DNA from: Lingula anatina
Lineage: Eukaryota > Brachiopoda > Lingulata > Lingulida > Lingulidae
Length of the DNA: 64,000 nt
Assembly (NCBI RefSeq): GCF_001039355.2
Contig: NW_019776091.1
Location: forward strand, 520,457-584,456
Direction: 5' to 3'
The notes below the pieces were generated by a model that was given only the letters and a program-made list of their open reading frames with translations, made no database searches and was not told the DNA's origin. This document shows positions 1 through 11,882 of the stretch, in pieces. The translations under genes and the position numbers were made by a program. The number at the start of each line of letters is the position of its first letter. The first letter of the stretch is position 1.

Positions 1-422
1 TTACATTATCAGCTCAAGTTATCAAAGTCACCAGGACATATTTTTGATGGGACACCATTATCTCATAGAATGATAATATACAATATTTATTTTCACATTA
101 TCTACACAGATAAGGAAAGAAATACTAATGTATTGATCTCCCTTAAATCAAATGATTATTCATGATTTCTGTTCAGTAAGGATCCCCACCCTGCTCTGGT
201 CATCTGATACTTCCAAGGGATCCATTTTGAGAAAGAGTCATTATAAATAGGATTAGTTAGTACAAATTCCTAAAAAGAAATACCTAGAATGCCAAAAGTA
301 ATTAATAGGGTTAAAGACTCTGAAAACGGGTAATAAATAATTAGGGAAAAAACTTCAAACTTCCATCAATTGGAAATCAATTTTCTAGGAAGCATTTTGT
401 TATCAAAAAAGGAAAAACTTAC

Positions 423-548
423 CTTATCAAATCCCTTGTCCTTTAGTCTCTCAGCCAAAACTTCTCCAATACCAGCTAACTCTGAAACTTCTTTATCACC
501 CATTGGTTCGGATACAAAGTTGCGATGCTTTTGAGATGTACTAGACAT
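423..548 (-). CDS. BANF1: Barrier-to-autointegration factor, first coding exon (rest lies off the left edge)
   Basis: BAF is a small dimeric DNA-bridging protein that binds LEM-domain proteins and lamin and helps reassemble the nuclear envelope after mitosis. The exon gives 42 codons. It carries the family N-terminus [16 protein letters not shown] followed by [12 protein letters not shown], the helix-hairpin-helix DNA-binding segment, and ends at KGFDK|GTAAGT in phase 0. A good 3' splice site (TTTACTTCTAG, ending at 562) lies 13 bases before the ATG, so a 5'UTR intron is likely. The remaining roughly 47 codons are not in bases 1-422, which I read as intron. BANF1 is transcribed away from EIF1AD, as in vertebrates. 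Identification is firm; only half the gene is visible. Confidence 0.95.
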
Positions 549-686
549 TTTGACCTTCTCTCTAGAAGTAAAGATGACAGACTTTCATCTGACATGTAAC
601 TTTTCGAATTTTGATTAATTCAAATCAATTCCTAACTAGACTAATAACATACTATCTTAATGCTTCCAACAATATCATTATCAATA

Positions 687-1032
687 TTAAAGGGATAATA
701 ACTCTTTGTATCATATCTATATTTCACAATAAAAACATTGTGAACAACTCACAGAAATATAATACATTCTGTTTTACCACAAAAACGGCAGTTATAGCTA
801 TTATTCTGATATCTGAGCTTGTCTTCAGATCACATGACCTCCATTGATGGCTGTACTCAGTTATAATCTCTTAAGAGATTTTAACAGAAAACCAAACTTT
901 TAAGAAAAAAAACCAGGGACTAACTCTGAATGTAAAGATGGATTCGTTGACCATTGGTAAGTATGGAAAAATTGTTGTTTACTCCAGGAATATTCATTTT
1001 TTGGCCAAAACAAAGAGTTATTATCCCTTTAA
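687..1032. mobile_element. TTAA-flanked MITE, copy A
   Basis: A 346-bp non-coding element begins TTAA-AGGGATAATAACTCTT and ends AAGAGTTATTATCCCT-TTAA. The terminal inverted repeats are near perfect over at least 16 bp and TTAA lies on both sides. Related copies are at 12092-12424 and 63567-63911, with truncated ones near 47191 and 53089. It has no transposase. TTAA targeting suggests a piggyBac-type helper, but a TA-targeting family cannot be excluded. Confidence 0.8.
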
Positions 1033-1485
1033 CTGGGTAAATTCAAAGTTTTCGAAGATCATCTGAAGTCTATTAATAATTCTTTTTGTATAGTGATGTG
1101 CATTAAAAGCAGCAATAAGCTGACCATAACACATGAAATAGGTATACAAAGATTTTATAAGATTTTGGCAAATTTAGAAGATTTTATGAAAATTGTAAGT
1201 GTGGCACACTTTATCAATTTATCATGAAAAACTAGTCTGATATGGAGCACAAATAAATATTAGAAACAGTGTAATAACTGGAAAAAGGACACCCTTGACC
1301 ACAGCATTTTCATTTCCGCAGAATTTAAAAAAAAAATCATTCAGACCAATTACCATCCTCAGTCTTTAGACATCATCATCACTTTCAACCATACCGTGCT
1401 CTGCTAAAATATCATCTTACTTGTCACCAAAAAGAAAAACCATGTACTAGTACTGCGCCATCTTGAATCTTGTTTGTTCTCACAT

Positions 1486-3199
1486 GTTTTCACAAGTTTA
1501 TGAACTACTCTGTGGATTTCTACAAGTGACCCCCCTCCTTTGCTTTGGACTGTCATCTGTACCCGTTGCCCCAACCCTTAACACACATCGGACAATAGAC
1601 TTCTAGGCATTTCATTTCCACCCCAGTTATACACTGTACTTTAATGGTTGCCTCAATAATATTAATTACACAGTAAAATATTCTTGCTTTTATGTAACAC
1701 TATTGTCTTGCTAATGGCCGCTTCCTTTACTCTGTTTTTTCTAGTGTTTTGCTCTGTGTTGGGCTGTGCTGCATTGCATAGCACATTTTAGTATGACCCA
1801 ATAAATATTTATGTAGAAAATTCCAATGGCTATAGAAAAACTTCGGCTTCCAATTTCAGCAACTGGCCTTAACTATATACAATTGAGAAAGCAAAACTTA
1901 TCTTTTCTTAAATATATAAAACAATTTAAAATCGCTTTATGAACAGTCATTTTTATTCTTTTTGTAAGTTTTTCTATTGCCAGTATTGGTATTGTGGAAG
2001 AGAATTTCGGTAAGTGAAAAGGGCACCCAGAACTGTCCCCCATTTCTGCAGTATCAGTAAAACAGTGCTTACAGTGACACTGACACCAATGCCATATCCT
2101 TGCTGCCTCTGAACCAGCAATATTAGGCACAGATTCGTAAAATATTTTTATTATTGCAACAATAACCAGTTTCAATCATTCAATGTTCACTCGTCACTTG
2201 CTCAGGTACATTCTGACGATATGTGGAGGATAACACTCTTGTGTATCAAACCAAGACAATGGCTTCATGAACTTCCTAATCAATGGCTTCTTAATCAGAA
2301 TAGTCAAGCCTACCCTGACTCTTTAAACTTTACATAACGTATAAAAAGGAGTTACAGACTACAGTAAAAAGTTATTACGTAAGAAGTTACCGAAATTGCT
2401 TGTGAATTATTAGATGTCTCTGACAGTACTAAGTAATAACATAGAACTAGAGAAAACACAAAATATTTTGCTCGACCACATAAAAAACAATGATTACAAG
2501 AGCATTGTTGAAAACACATCACCTACCTATAACCGTTTTCAGAATGAAATGCTGAATAAGCAAAAAATAGAGCGAATTGTGTCAGCACCAGGTGATCGGA
2601 TTGATCTGTGGACTTATATTATTTTCACCCCGAAGCGCGGGATCGTATCAAAAATTATCCCGCAGCAATTAAGTGCGGTGAATAACAGGGATTAAATGAA
2701 TCTTTAAATAAGCCATATTGAGAAAAAAATAAAATATTGTATTTATTATCAAGGCATTTTAGATTTAACAACAGTTACTATTTAGTGTCAGCTGTGGAAT
2801 ACTTGAAATACTTAATTCAGTGCGCACCTTCTTATTTTGCATTTTCCGCTTCCGGTTTGAGAGATGGCTCGTGTTTGTGCAATCGTAATTCTATTCAGTG
2901 AAGTATATGCTTTTACAGTCCCAGTAGTCGCCAGTTTCTTTAAATGATATACGTCGTTTTTACAATTATGGCACTCTAAGTTCAGGAAACGAATGTCGCA
3001 GTGAATAGCTGCTACAACATATCTACGACAATTTGCTCAATGATCTTGGCAGTTGGGAGTTGAGGACTAGTCTTGGTGACTGTGATAAAATATTGACATA
3101 TTTATTGAATATTGTTGTACATATAGACCTGTAAGTGATTAAAAATACTTATATCTGTGATATTTGCTACGGCGACTAACTATTATTGGATAAGAAGAT
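1486..3199. repeat. Direct duplication unit 1 of the BANF1-EIF1AD intergenic region
   Basis: Bases 1486-3199 recur almost identically at 3201-4915, offset 1715. I noticed only a few substitutions and one A-run indel (near 2720 against 4437). The unit ends exactly at the N at 3200. Base 3201 matches base 1486 and base 3199 matches base 4915, which is the geometry of two contigs that overlap but were not merged. A true tandem duplication is the alternative. Confidence 0.9.
2414..2695 (+). CDS. Candidate intronless 93-aa ORF with a TATA-like box (unrecognised)
   Basis: The reading frame runs from MSLTVLSNNIELEKTQ to LSAVNNRD and is repeated unchanged at 4129-4410. A TATAAAAAG string lies about 70 bp upstream (near 2340), at a spacing that would suit a short leader. 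The 3' third (about 2630-2680) is noticeably GC-richer than its surroundings. I recognise no family, signal peptide or membrane segment. Conservation between the two copies is not evidence of selection if they are alleles. It may be a chance ORF. Confidence 0.25.
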   Translation: MSLTVLSNNIELEKTQNILLDHIKNNDYKSIVENTSPTYNRFQNEMLNKQKIERIVSAPGDRIDLWTYIIFTPKRGIVSKIIPQQLSAVNNRD

Positions 3200-3200
3200 N
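3200..3200. other. Assembly ambiguity (single N) at a duplication junction
   Basis: A single unresolved base separates the two 1.7-kb duplicate units. It is one of three Ns in the window, all in the same arrangement. Confidence 0.95.
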
Positions 3201-4915
3201 GTTTTCACAAGTTTATGAACTACTCTGTGGATTTCTACAAGTGACCCCCCTCCTTTGCTTTGGACTGTCATCTGTACCCGTTGCCCCAACCCTTAACACA
3301 CATCGGACAATAGACTTCTAGGCATTTCATTTCCACCCCAGTTATACACTGTACTTTAATGGTTGCCTCAATAATATTAATTACACAGTAAAATATTCTT
3401 GCTTTTATGTAACACTATTGTCTTGCTAATGGCCGCTTCCTTTACTCTGTTTTTTCTAGTGTTTTGCTCTGTGTTGGGCTGTGCTGCATTGCATAGCACA
3501 TTTTAGTATGACCCAATAAATATTTATGTAGAAAATTCCAATGGCTATAGAAAAACTTCGGCTTCCAATTTCAGCAACTGGCCTTAACTATATACAATTG
3601 AGAAAGCAAAACTTATCTTTTCTTAAATATATAAAACAATTTAAAATCGCTTTATGAACAGTCATTTTTATTCTTTTTGTAAGTTTTTCTATTGCCAGTA
3701 TTGGTATTGTGGAAGAGAATTTCGGTAAGTGAAAAGGGCACCCAGAACTGTCCCCCATTTCTGCAGTATCAGTAAAACAGTGCTTACAGTGACACTGACA
3801 CCAATGCCATATCCTTGCTGCCTCTGAACCAGCAATATTAGGCACAGATTCGTAAAATATTTTTATTATTGCAACAATAACCAGTTTCAATCATTCAATG
3901 TTCACTCGTCACTTGCTCAGGTACATTCTGACGATATGTGGAGGATAACACTCTTGTGTATCAAACCAAGACAATGGCTTCATGAACTTCCTAATCAATG
4001 GCTTCTTAATCAGAATAGTCAAGCCTACCCTGACTCTTTAAACTTTACATAACGTATAAAAAGGAGTTACAGACTACAGTAAAAAGTTATTACGTAAGAA
4101 GTTACCGAAATTGCTTGTGAATTATTAGATGTCTCTGACAGTACTAAGTAATAACATAGAACTAGAGAAAACACAAAATATTTTGCTCGACCACATAAAA
4201 AACAATGATTACAAGAGCATTGTTGAAAACACATCACCTACCTATAACCGTTTTCAGAATGAAATGCTGAATAAGCAAAAAATAGAGCGAATTGTGTCAG
4301 CACCAGGTGATCGGATTGATCTGTGGACTTATATTATTTTCACCCCGAAGCGCGGGATCGTATCAAAAATTATCCCGCAGCAATTAAGTGCGGTGAATAA
4401 CAGGGATTAAATGAATCTTTAAATAAGCCATATTGACAAAAAAAATAAAATATTGTATTTATTATCAAGGCATTTTAGATTTAACAACAGTTACTATTTA
4501 GTGTTAGCTGTGGAATACTTAAAATACTTAATTCAGTGCGCACCTTCTTATTTTGCATTTTCCGCTTCCGGTTTGAGAGATGGCTCGTGTTTGTGCAATC
4601 GTAATTCTATTCAGTGAAGTATATGCTTTTACAGTCCCAGTAGTCGCCAGTTTCTTTAAATGATATACGTCGTTTTTACAATTATGGCACTCTAAGTTCA
4701 GGAAACGAATGTCGCAGTGAATAGCTGCTACAACATATCTACGACAATTTGCTCAATGATCTTGGCAGTTGGGAGTTGAGGACTAGTCTTGGTGACTGTG
4801 ATAAAATATTGACATATTTATTGAATATTGTTGTACATATAGACCTGTAAGTGATTAAAAATACTTATATCTGTGATATTTGCTACGGCGACTAACTATT
4901 ATTGGATAAGAAGAT
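3201..4915. repeat. Direct duplication unit 2 of the BANF1-EIF1AD intergenic region
   Basis: This is the second copy of 1486-3199. It is continuous with EIF1AD on its right, so its right end contains the functional EIF1AD promoter or leader. The candidate 93-aa ORF recurs at 4129-4410. Confidence 0.9.
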
Positions 4916-4987
4916 AGTAGATAGATAGTGTAACTTAAATAAAGACTCCTCTCCAGAAACAATTGCCAAGAATTGGACAAAAATATA
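4560..4987 (+). promoter_or_regulatory. Probable EIF1AD promoter and 5'UTR with a leader intron
   Basis: An ETS-type site CTTCCGG (about 4565-4571) lies roughly 420 bp before the EIF1AD ATG. A strong donor (GACCT|GTAAGTG, intron from 4847) and a matching acceptor (CTCCTCTCCAG, ending 4956) predict a 110-bp intron in the leader. The start of transcription is not defined by the sequence alone. Confidence 0.45.
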
Positions 4988-6858
4988 ATGTCCAAGGCAA
5001 CAAAGAGAAAACACGTGACAAAGGAAGTGCTGGAGGAATATGTTCTTCCACAGAAAGATCAACAAATTGTCAAGGTTGGTGGTACATGAATATGTGTGTG
5101 TGTGTGTGTTAAAATTATTTAATGCTTTTTAATTTTTCTAGTCTGAAATCCATCCATGTATTTTGAGAAATACTGTCTACCCAAATTGTGCTATTGATGA
5201 ACGAAAAAAAAAACAATGTTGGACTGAGTTAATACAGAAAATGTTCAATCCCAAGAAAATGCAGTGATACAAAAGTGAAAAATGTTAAAGGTACATACAA
5301 ACTGAGCATCGGTGGAGCGTGGATTCCCAGTAACACGTGTAAACCACTTCTACTAGTTTCTTATACGACTAATAAATTCGACATGCCAAGGGATAAACTG
5401 AAGAAATAGCCCGATCAGCCATAAAAGAGCTTTAGAGTGCTCCTTTCTTTAAATTTTTGGTTGTCAATTTAACCTACTTTTGTGACCTACTTTTCTGCCC
5501 CATTGTCATACAGCATAGAATGCTAGCGGAAAAATCTGTTCAAACATCACTTTTGGGCAAAATTAAACAATGCCTTTTGGTAATTCTCTTAGTTATACTA
5601 CTTGAAACTATATGCTGGCATTTGGTTGGTTTTTATGACAAAAAATTGACTTTGTATGTATCTTTAACACTAGTAGGTAATTAATAATTATATCATTGAT
5701 CCAGGTTAATAAATTTTTGTGAATTTTCTTCAGTTAGAAGAGGCTTGTGGTCATTCCTAAAATTGTTTGTCTAGATTGGCAGGTCTCATTATTGTAAAGT
5801 ATGCTTCTCAGTCAGTCTCACATGCCATCTTTACTGAGCATGGTTGGTAGCTAGCTTTGTAATCCAGTTTGTAGGAGTGTAAGGCCTAGCACAATTGTGA
5901 AATAAATAATTTTACCTGATTAGTGGTTAACATTTTTGTAGGCACATTGAGTGCCACAGAAAATTTTATTCGATTTTTGTAATTGAATTAAATTAAAAGT
6001 TTTTAATGTTTATAGGTGGTTGCTGGTCGTGGTAATAACCTTCATGAAGTAGAAACTCCACATGGTGAACAGTTTCTTGTCAGCATGCCAACAAAGTTTC
6101 GCAAAAATGTATGGATAAAAAGAGGTAAGAATACTATCAGTGATATCAAATAGTATTCACTAACTCCTGTTGATGGGTCACCAAAAAGCACATTATTCAA
6201 CAAAATATTAGCAGTGCACATACATCAGTTGCCTAACAACATTAAGAACTGGAGCATATGTTATATATGCAGAATACTACCAATTTTGTACTTATATCTG
6301 CTTTAGGTGATTTTGTACTGATTGAGCCAATAGAGGAAGGAGACAAGGTGAAAGCTGAAATCCAGGCAATCCTGTTCAAGGATCAGATAAAGTACATAAA
6401 GGATGAAAGGTTATGGTATGTGTGCTTTGATTGTGATTTTTCTTTTTCATATGTTTATTTATTTTATTTTTCAATTTCATAGAACTCCTTTAGAACAATG
6501 TTTTCAAAAGTGCCACAGGACTGTTTATATGTAAGTTAAAAATTCCCTAATGTCAAAGTGAAGTTACCAGTTGAGTAAAATAGAAAGTGGGGAGTACTTC
6601 CACAATGGTAAGGATTTTAATCAATCATAAGTAAAATTTCTCTTCTGAATTTTCAGGCCACCAGAGTTTGATGAGCAGGAGAAAAATAAAGATGATTTCA
6701 TTCCAAGTGAGCTTTTGCCTCCAAGTGATGATGATTCTGAGAATGAATTGAATCCTGAAATAACTGTCAATCTGAATCGCATGAACTTAAACCATGAGGA
6801 TAGTGAAGAGGAAACCACAGAGGAAGAAGATGAAGAAGAAGACTTACCTGAAAGTTAA
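4988..6858 (+). CDS. EIF1AD: Eukaryotic translation initiation factor 1A domain-containing protein
   Basis: Four coding exons (4988-5074, 6016-6124, 6307-6415, 6657-6858) join in frame to give 168 aa; the human protein is about 165 aa. The N-terminus [18 protein letters not shown] is the family signature. The S1/IF1-like OB fold follows at about residues 18-100, with [20 protein letters not shown] and [12 protein letters not shown] Pro-rich acidic tail ends [15 protein letters not shown]1AD is a largely nuclear RNA-binding-fold protein related to eIF1A. AATAAA signals lie at 6900 and 6926, just after the stop. It is transcribed divergently from BANF1. The first donor (GTTGGT) is weak but the join is supported by homology. 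Confidence 0.96.
5092..5110. repeat. (TG)n microsatellite in EIF1AD intron 1
   Basis: A short run of about nine TG units lies just inside the 5' end of EIF1AD intron 1. Confidence 0.85.
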
Positions 6859-7923
6859 ACGGAGCATTTATTTCTTCATTATGCAGGAAGCATTAAAAAA
6901 ATAAAACAATTGCTGATGCCCAAATAATAAACCTTGTTTGCAAAAAGGCATTATGGGCATGTTTTGCATTCAGGTAGTTTTTGGAGTGGATTTGGGTTAT
7001 GAAGTACACCACATCTCAGCTAACTTTGCTCTTCTTTTAAGAGAAAATCTCAGTTTGTGCCAACTCATTGTCATAGAGTATGAAATGGTGAACTGGCAGA
7101 AAACATGTTAAAGATTAACCTTAAACAAGCCATGGTAAGTGATTGGTTGACCACCCAATCAGATAATTTTGTTTCTCCATATTCCATGATTTAAGATATT
7201 CAGAATGTAGTGATCTTATGGTTGAGACACTTAAAACAAAGCTGTATGAATGTTAGTTTTAATACTGACTTTGTCTGTGGTGTAACTGCAAATTGGTAAT
7301 TGGTGCTGATTGGTTACTTGAGATGAAAACATTTGGCGCTATAGTCACTGTTTGGTTTCACTGAGATAAAAGCTATCAAAGGCCATTTGCTGACAGTCTG
7401 GTGTATTATTATAGGAAGAGATAGTGTAATTTTCAGTTTTGCAGAATGTTCTTGAAATATTTTATTTTGCATTTTCTTTTGTTCTTCTGGTATTAAGAAA
7501 ATAATGAGATTAAATACTAATCTGACATTTTCATTGGCGCCAGTTGCAAATCGTGCAAATATTTGAATAAATATTGAAATACACTAAAGTGTAATTATTG
7601 TTTATCAGTTTTGATATACCCCCCTGCTATGATGCGCTATTGATCAGAAGTGAAAAATAACCTATTGTTAAAATAATAAAATGAGATGTATATTTATACA
7701 AACTTTTTATGGAGTTCCACTTTTGCAGATTTTTATATTCAATACCTTTATTACATAACACATTTTAAGCTAACAATGTCATATGCATTACTTTTTTTCG
7801 GAAAACCCAAAAGTTTGTTTATATTTTCATTCATATAATTTTACTTTTACAAATACCTGTTTACTTTTAAACATGACATTATAACAATTCCTTCTATTTG
7901 TGAGTTTTATTTTCATGTGTAAA
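6859..7923. other. Convergent 3' region between EIF1AD and the CIMIP1-like gene
   Basis: AT-rich sequence between two genes that converge tail to tail. It holds the EIF1AD polyadenylation signals and, near 7905, a TTTATT that would serve as AATAAA for the minus-strand gene. I see no coding exon. Confidence 0.6.
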
Positions 7924-8989
7924 TCATTCGAGTCCCTCTCGTGGCCAATTAAATAATTTTCTAATTCCTGTCTGGCCACGAGCATGGCGACCATATTTCT
8001 CTAGTAGACAATCCTTCTTTGTGGATTTCCATCCAACTTCTTGTGCTGTTGTCACAGGGAATCCGGGTTTAATCCCTTTCAGCAAATTGGCACCTTGAAT
8101 GGGTGGGAGGCGCAAGAGTTTTTGTGGCTTCTGTAGTAATAAAGAACGATCTGATGTAGGAGGCGTTGGTGAAGGTGTTCCTCGCTTGCCGACCAATATG
8201 CGATTCATCTAAATGAAAAAGGAAAACATTTTAATGCTTAGATAAGATTCATTAAAACAAATATATGTATATATTGGTTGAGTCACATTTCGTTTTCCGT
8301 TTCTGTTTAATATAAGATGCACTTTTTTGCAACATTCAGTTCACAGAGCAGAAAACTTGCACTGTCACCTACTCGCGGTACCTATGAAAAGAAAAAATAG
8401 TCATGCCAGCACAAATTAATTGGAAAGAGTCGAAGACGATGTTTTTTTCTCTTTTTCCTTTTGAGATATATTTTCAACGCGACCGACAGCAAATTTGCTC
8501 TAAGAATTCGATCAGGATTTGCGATGTTGTTACCTAAACGATCTTTATATGAAAGCATGGACACCAATCAAAATGAAAATTGGAATAAAAGTCTAATCGC
8601 ATTTTCAATAGCTGTCCTGTACTTCGGCATTGTTTCATACTTAGGACGGCATTTATGTGTTTTAATGATTTAAAAACCTCAGTCCTGCGACGTGTGAATT
8701 TGGCGTACTAAATGTGGTTATGAAAAATGAAAAACGGAGTAGGCTAATCAAGAAAGTAAGAACTAAATTTTCTTCAATATCTGATTATATTTAGTTATGT
8801 ATCAAATCCGCAATGCCGTTGGATTAAGGCGCTTATCTTTTCAAGATCTCCAACAAAACGTACCCTGGTGTATTCCGTTTTCAGAAATCCCCAGCTTTCA
8901 GGCCATTTCTTAATAAAGGACTGCATTTCTCTGTGCACATGGTCTTTCCTTGAATAAAAATCGTAAGTGTGAGTCACGCTCTTGTTCAC
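7924..8989 (-). CDS. CIMIP1: Ciliary microtubule inner protein 1-like (C20orf85 family), 5' end incomplete
   Basis: Two exons are clear: 8989-8864 (42 codons, ends TEYTR|GTACGT) and 8208-7924 (94 codons and TGA), both phase 0. They give about 136 aa, close to the human 137. The first exon carries KDHVHREMQSFIKKWPESWG followed by FLKTEY, and the second ends VGWKSTKKDCLLEKYGRHAR and FNWPREGLE. Both match the conserved ends of C20orf85, a protein inside the doublet microtubules of motile cilia. No ATG is in frame before the first clear codon (a GTG at 8989; the frame is closed by a stop near 9037), so a short upstream exon with the start codon was not found. It is head to head with BRMS1L. The family assignment is from motif recognition. 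Confidence 0.8.
8558..8674 (+). CDS. Possible 38-aa single-pass membrane micropeptide
   Basis: On the strand opposite the CIMIP1-like intron, an ATG opens MDTNQNENWNKS followed by a hydrophobic stretch (LIAFSIAVLYFGIVSYLG) and a short RHLCVLMI tail. The layout of a short polar N-terminus and one membrane helix resembles known micropeptides in shape only. I recognise no homologue, and there is no splice or promoter evidence. Confidence 0.15.
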
Positions 8990-10290
8990 TTTAAATTTAC
9001 TGACGTTTTGTAATATTTCTCTATCTTAGTTTGTTATAATGATAATTAAAATAAAATAATATTGATCCCATCCAAATGACTTTTAAACCCATGGGAAATA
9101 GGAAAAGATCAATGTTCCAATTACAATTCAGATGATATATAGTTGAATGCTGATCATGATAAAGAAAAATGTAAATGATATTCGAGATCATAAATACAAT
9201 AGTCTGTTTACAAGAAAAATATCCGATGAAAAACTCGTTCACGTTGCTTATTTTTTGCTATAGCTGTTTATTTTTCTGTTTTGATATTCGATTTCAGATC
9301 GAATGTAGGCCTTGAACTTACCAGATTTCATCATTATGGACGAAGTGAACATGTTTTCCCATCTCGTTTTCTTAACCACATACAAACGCCCTCTCTTACA
9401 GATATGTATAAATGCGGCCTCTGTGTTGTCGTTATGGTGTCGCAATGGCCCGTCGCAATGAGAAATGTTAGTGACGTCATAATGCGATACCCTTTTTTCA
9501 AATTATATGTATTAATTTATATCTCACAGAATTTTTTTCTAACAATGTTAAATTCTAGAAATATACCGTCGAACTGTAATAAAAACAAAGACAAAGACCA
9601 GCGAGAGTTTTTGTCTGGTCGTTCAAATTTTTAAAGATAATGAAGTAGTTGCCCGCTTAACGTAGAGTTCAATAATAAACATTCAGACTTTCTCATTTAC
9701 TGGAATTGTGAAGCTTGAATTAGGTTTTGTGAAGTGTCACGAAGGAAAAGGAAATAAACGAAGCTCGTAATTCTTAGGGTAGGCCTATAGTTTGGCGTTG
9801 GTCTGGCAACCGAAAAGTGTAGCACTAGTTACTGCGTCAACCAGAATATAAACACGTTTGGGAATATGTTTAACACAAATTAAAGCTTTTCCAATGTGTA
9901 CTATTCGCATTTGAAAATATCCCAAAGTTATACTTTATGTCTACATGTCCTGCGAAGTTGCTAATTATTTTCCCAATTCAGGGAAATTTTAATTGGCTGG
10001 AAAAAGGATAGATCTAGATATATCTTTGAATCATGTATTATTGCAAATAATGTACTGCGAAAACTGAAAAAAGAACAAAGTGTAAGTAAATATATTTCCC
10101 TGCAATATATAAGATTAGAATAGTGTGATGAAAATAATAATGATAAAAGAAAGGGGTCTTCCCGCTCAGGAACCCGAACACGAGGCTGGGATTTCCCATC
10201 CGGTTATGCGCATTACTGTCTTCTGTCTGTTTGTCTTGCATTGTATACGCTTTCGAAATTTCCCACACATTCGCGACAACAAACTCCAAA
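8990..10290. promoter_or_regulatory. Divergent promoter region of CIMIP1-like and BRMS1L
   Basis: The 1.3-kb space contains a perfect CRE palindrome TGACGTCA (9472-9479) and a degenerate RFX X-box-like repeat GTTGGTCTGGCAAC (9797-9810). The latter would suit a ciliary gene but departs from consensus in its left half. The missing first exon of the CIMIP1-like gene may also lie here. No other gene is seen. Confidence 0.4.
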
Positions 10291-11851
10291 ATGCCATCGG
10301 TAAGTGAAAAGAATGAAACAGAGGACGAGGAGATGGAGCAAGAATCTCAAGATAGCGACAAGAGCGAAGATGACGAATCAGAGAGTGGTTCTGGTTCAGA
10401 GGAGGGGGACGAAGAAGAAAGTTCAGGTGAGTCGGGTTTAATTACCTGGCCGAGGATAGTACGACTACTTCTGGTAATATGCTCTCCCTAAAGACTAAAA
10501 TTATATGATGAAGAGGTAGTTGGTTCGCTGTGAATAAGTCAGACACCTCTGTTGCTTTCTTATACAGTCCTTTGGCTTTGATAAAGACAGGGGTATTTGA
10601 AGTCGATAATAAATATGGTATTTTATTGACGCCGTTTTGATGACCGCTCTTTGATAGACGTCTTTCATTTGTTTCAGTTAGAGCAATAAAGACCTTCTCC
10701 TATAAGCTTGGAAAACGCGAAAATTTTTGACATATGTCCTACTGTACTGCATAAAAACTCTACATGTAAATAACTGTGAATAATCTGACAAAGATCAAGT
10801 TTGGGCACCAAGTACTCCTGTTGATGATTTTTGATCCTTTTTGCTGTGTTAAAGTGTGAAAGCAAAGACCTCAAAAAGATGACCAGTTTGCATATGCCGG
10901 ATGCTCTCACATTTCTATCTCACCTCTCATCTCCTCAACTTACACACTCCTGTAGGGCCAACTAGGTTTCTTGTGAACAGAGCCATGACTATAAGTTTAG
11001 GTTCATCAGCTTACCTACCAGTTTGGGTGCAGTAAAATCATACACATGCTCTTGAGGGGGAAATGGCAGCGAGGAACAGACTTCTCACGAAAAATTTGTT
11101 AGAAATCCTTTCCTACCCTTGGAACAAACCCTTAAATAATCACATTGCTCATGCAACTTATAGTGCACTCTGTTCTGCAAAGTAGTTTGCTTCTTGATTG
11201 GAAAATATTGCATCATTATTTTACTTACTTACTTTGTGCATGCAGAATTCTTGTTTTTGATGTAATCCTAAAGTATGAATAATAAAAAACAGTTTTGTCT
11301 GATATTACAGAGCTAGACGAAGAAGAATGTGAAAGAAGAAGAGATGAGTGCCTAGATGATATGCTTGACTTGGAGAAACAATTTTCAGATTTAAAAGAAC
11401 AGTAAGCATGATGCAGATAGTTGATGATAAGTCAGAATTATTTTAAGTCAGAATTTTTATCCTATTGCAATTATATACATATAATTAGTTGAGACATATA
11501 TTTTTGGATTATCCTAAACAACATAAAGTGCTTCATAGAACTCATGAGATCATCAGATGTACAAAGAATGAACTGAAGGTGATGGAAGCTTCAGATTATT
11601 TTTGAATTACATGTAGAATACCTCTCATTATTCTTTTGTGGTTGCTTTATTTTTTGTTTTAATTTTGTAAATTAACTAATAATTCTGAGAAAATTAATAG
11701 AATGCTAAATCCCTATGGAAGTAACAAGTAACTGGCAGTGAAAATAAAATAACTTCAAACAGATGGTTTTCTCTTTTCATGTAGGGTTAAGAATGTTAAA
11801 ACTCGTTACAGTAAAAGTATGTCTGTAGTTTGTGAATAATTACACACACAC

Positions 11852-11882
<31 letters not shown>

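Larger units (their letters stand above)
549..4987. other. BANF1-EIF1AD intergenic region
   Basis: This divergent intergenic region holds a complete TTAA-flanked MITE (687-1032), unremarkable AT-rich sequence (1033-1485), and a 1.7-kb direct duplication split by a single N at 3200. The right end of each duplicate has an ETS-type CTTCCGG motif and a possible EIF1AD 5' leader. Only about 2.7 kb would remain if the duplication is an unmerged contig overlap. Confidence 0.7.

Noticed and set aside
611-847. 78-codon ORF on the plus strand
   Set aside because: It lies largely inside a non-coding MITE; the composition is low-complexity and AT-driven.
1873-3890. 100-codon minus-strand Cys-containing ORF, present at 1873-2175 and 3588-3890
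   Set aside because: It occurs twice only because the segment is duplicated. There is no splice or promoter support and no family resemblance beyond a few Cys.
5457-5684. 75-codon ORF in EIF1AD intron 1
   Set aside because: It is intronic, hydrophobic by AT bias, and not bounded by splice sites that fit the gene.
10291-10300. Donor-like GTAAGT nine bases into the BRMS1L coding sequence
   Set aside because: Using it would shift the frame at exon 2 and remove the acidic N-terminus that all family members have.
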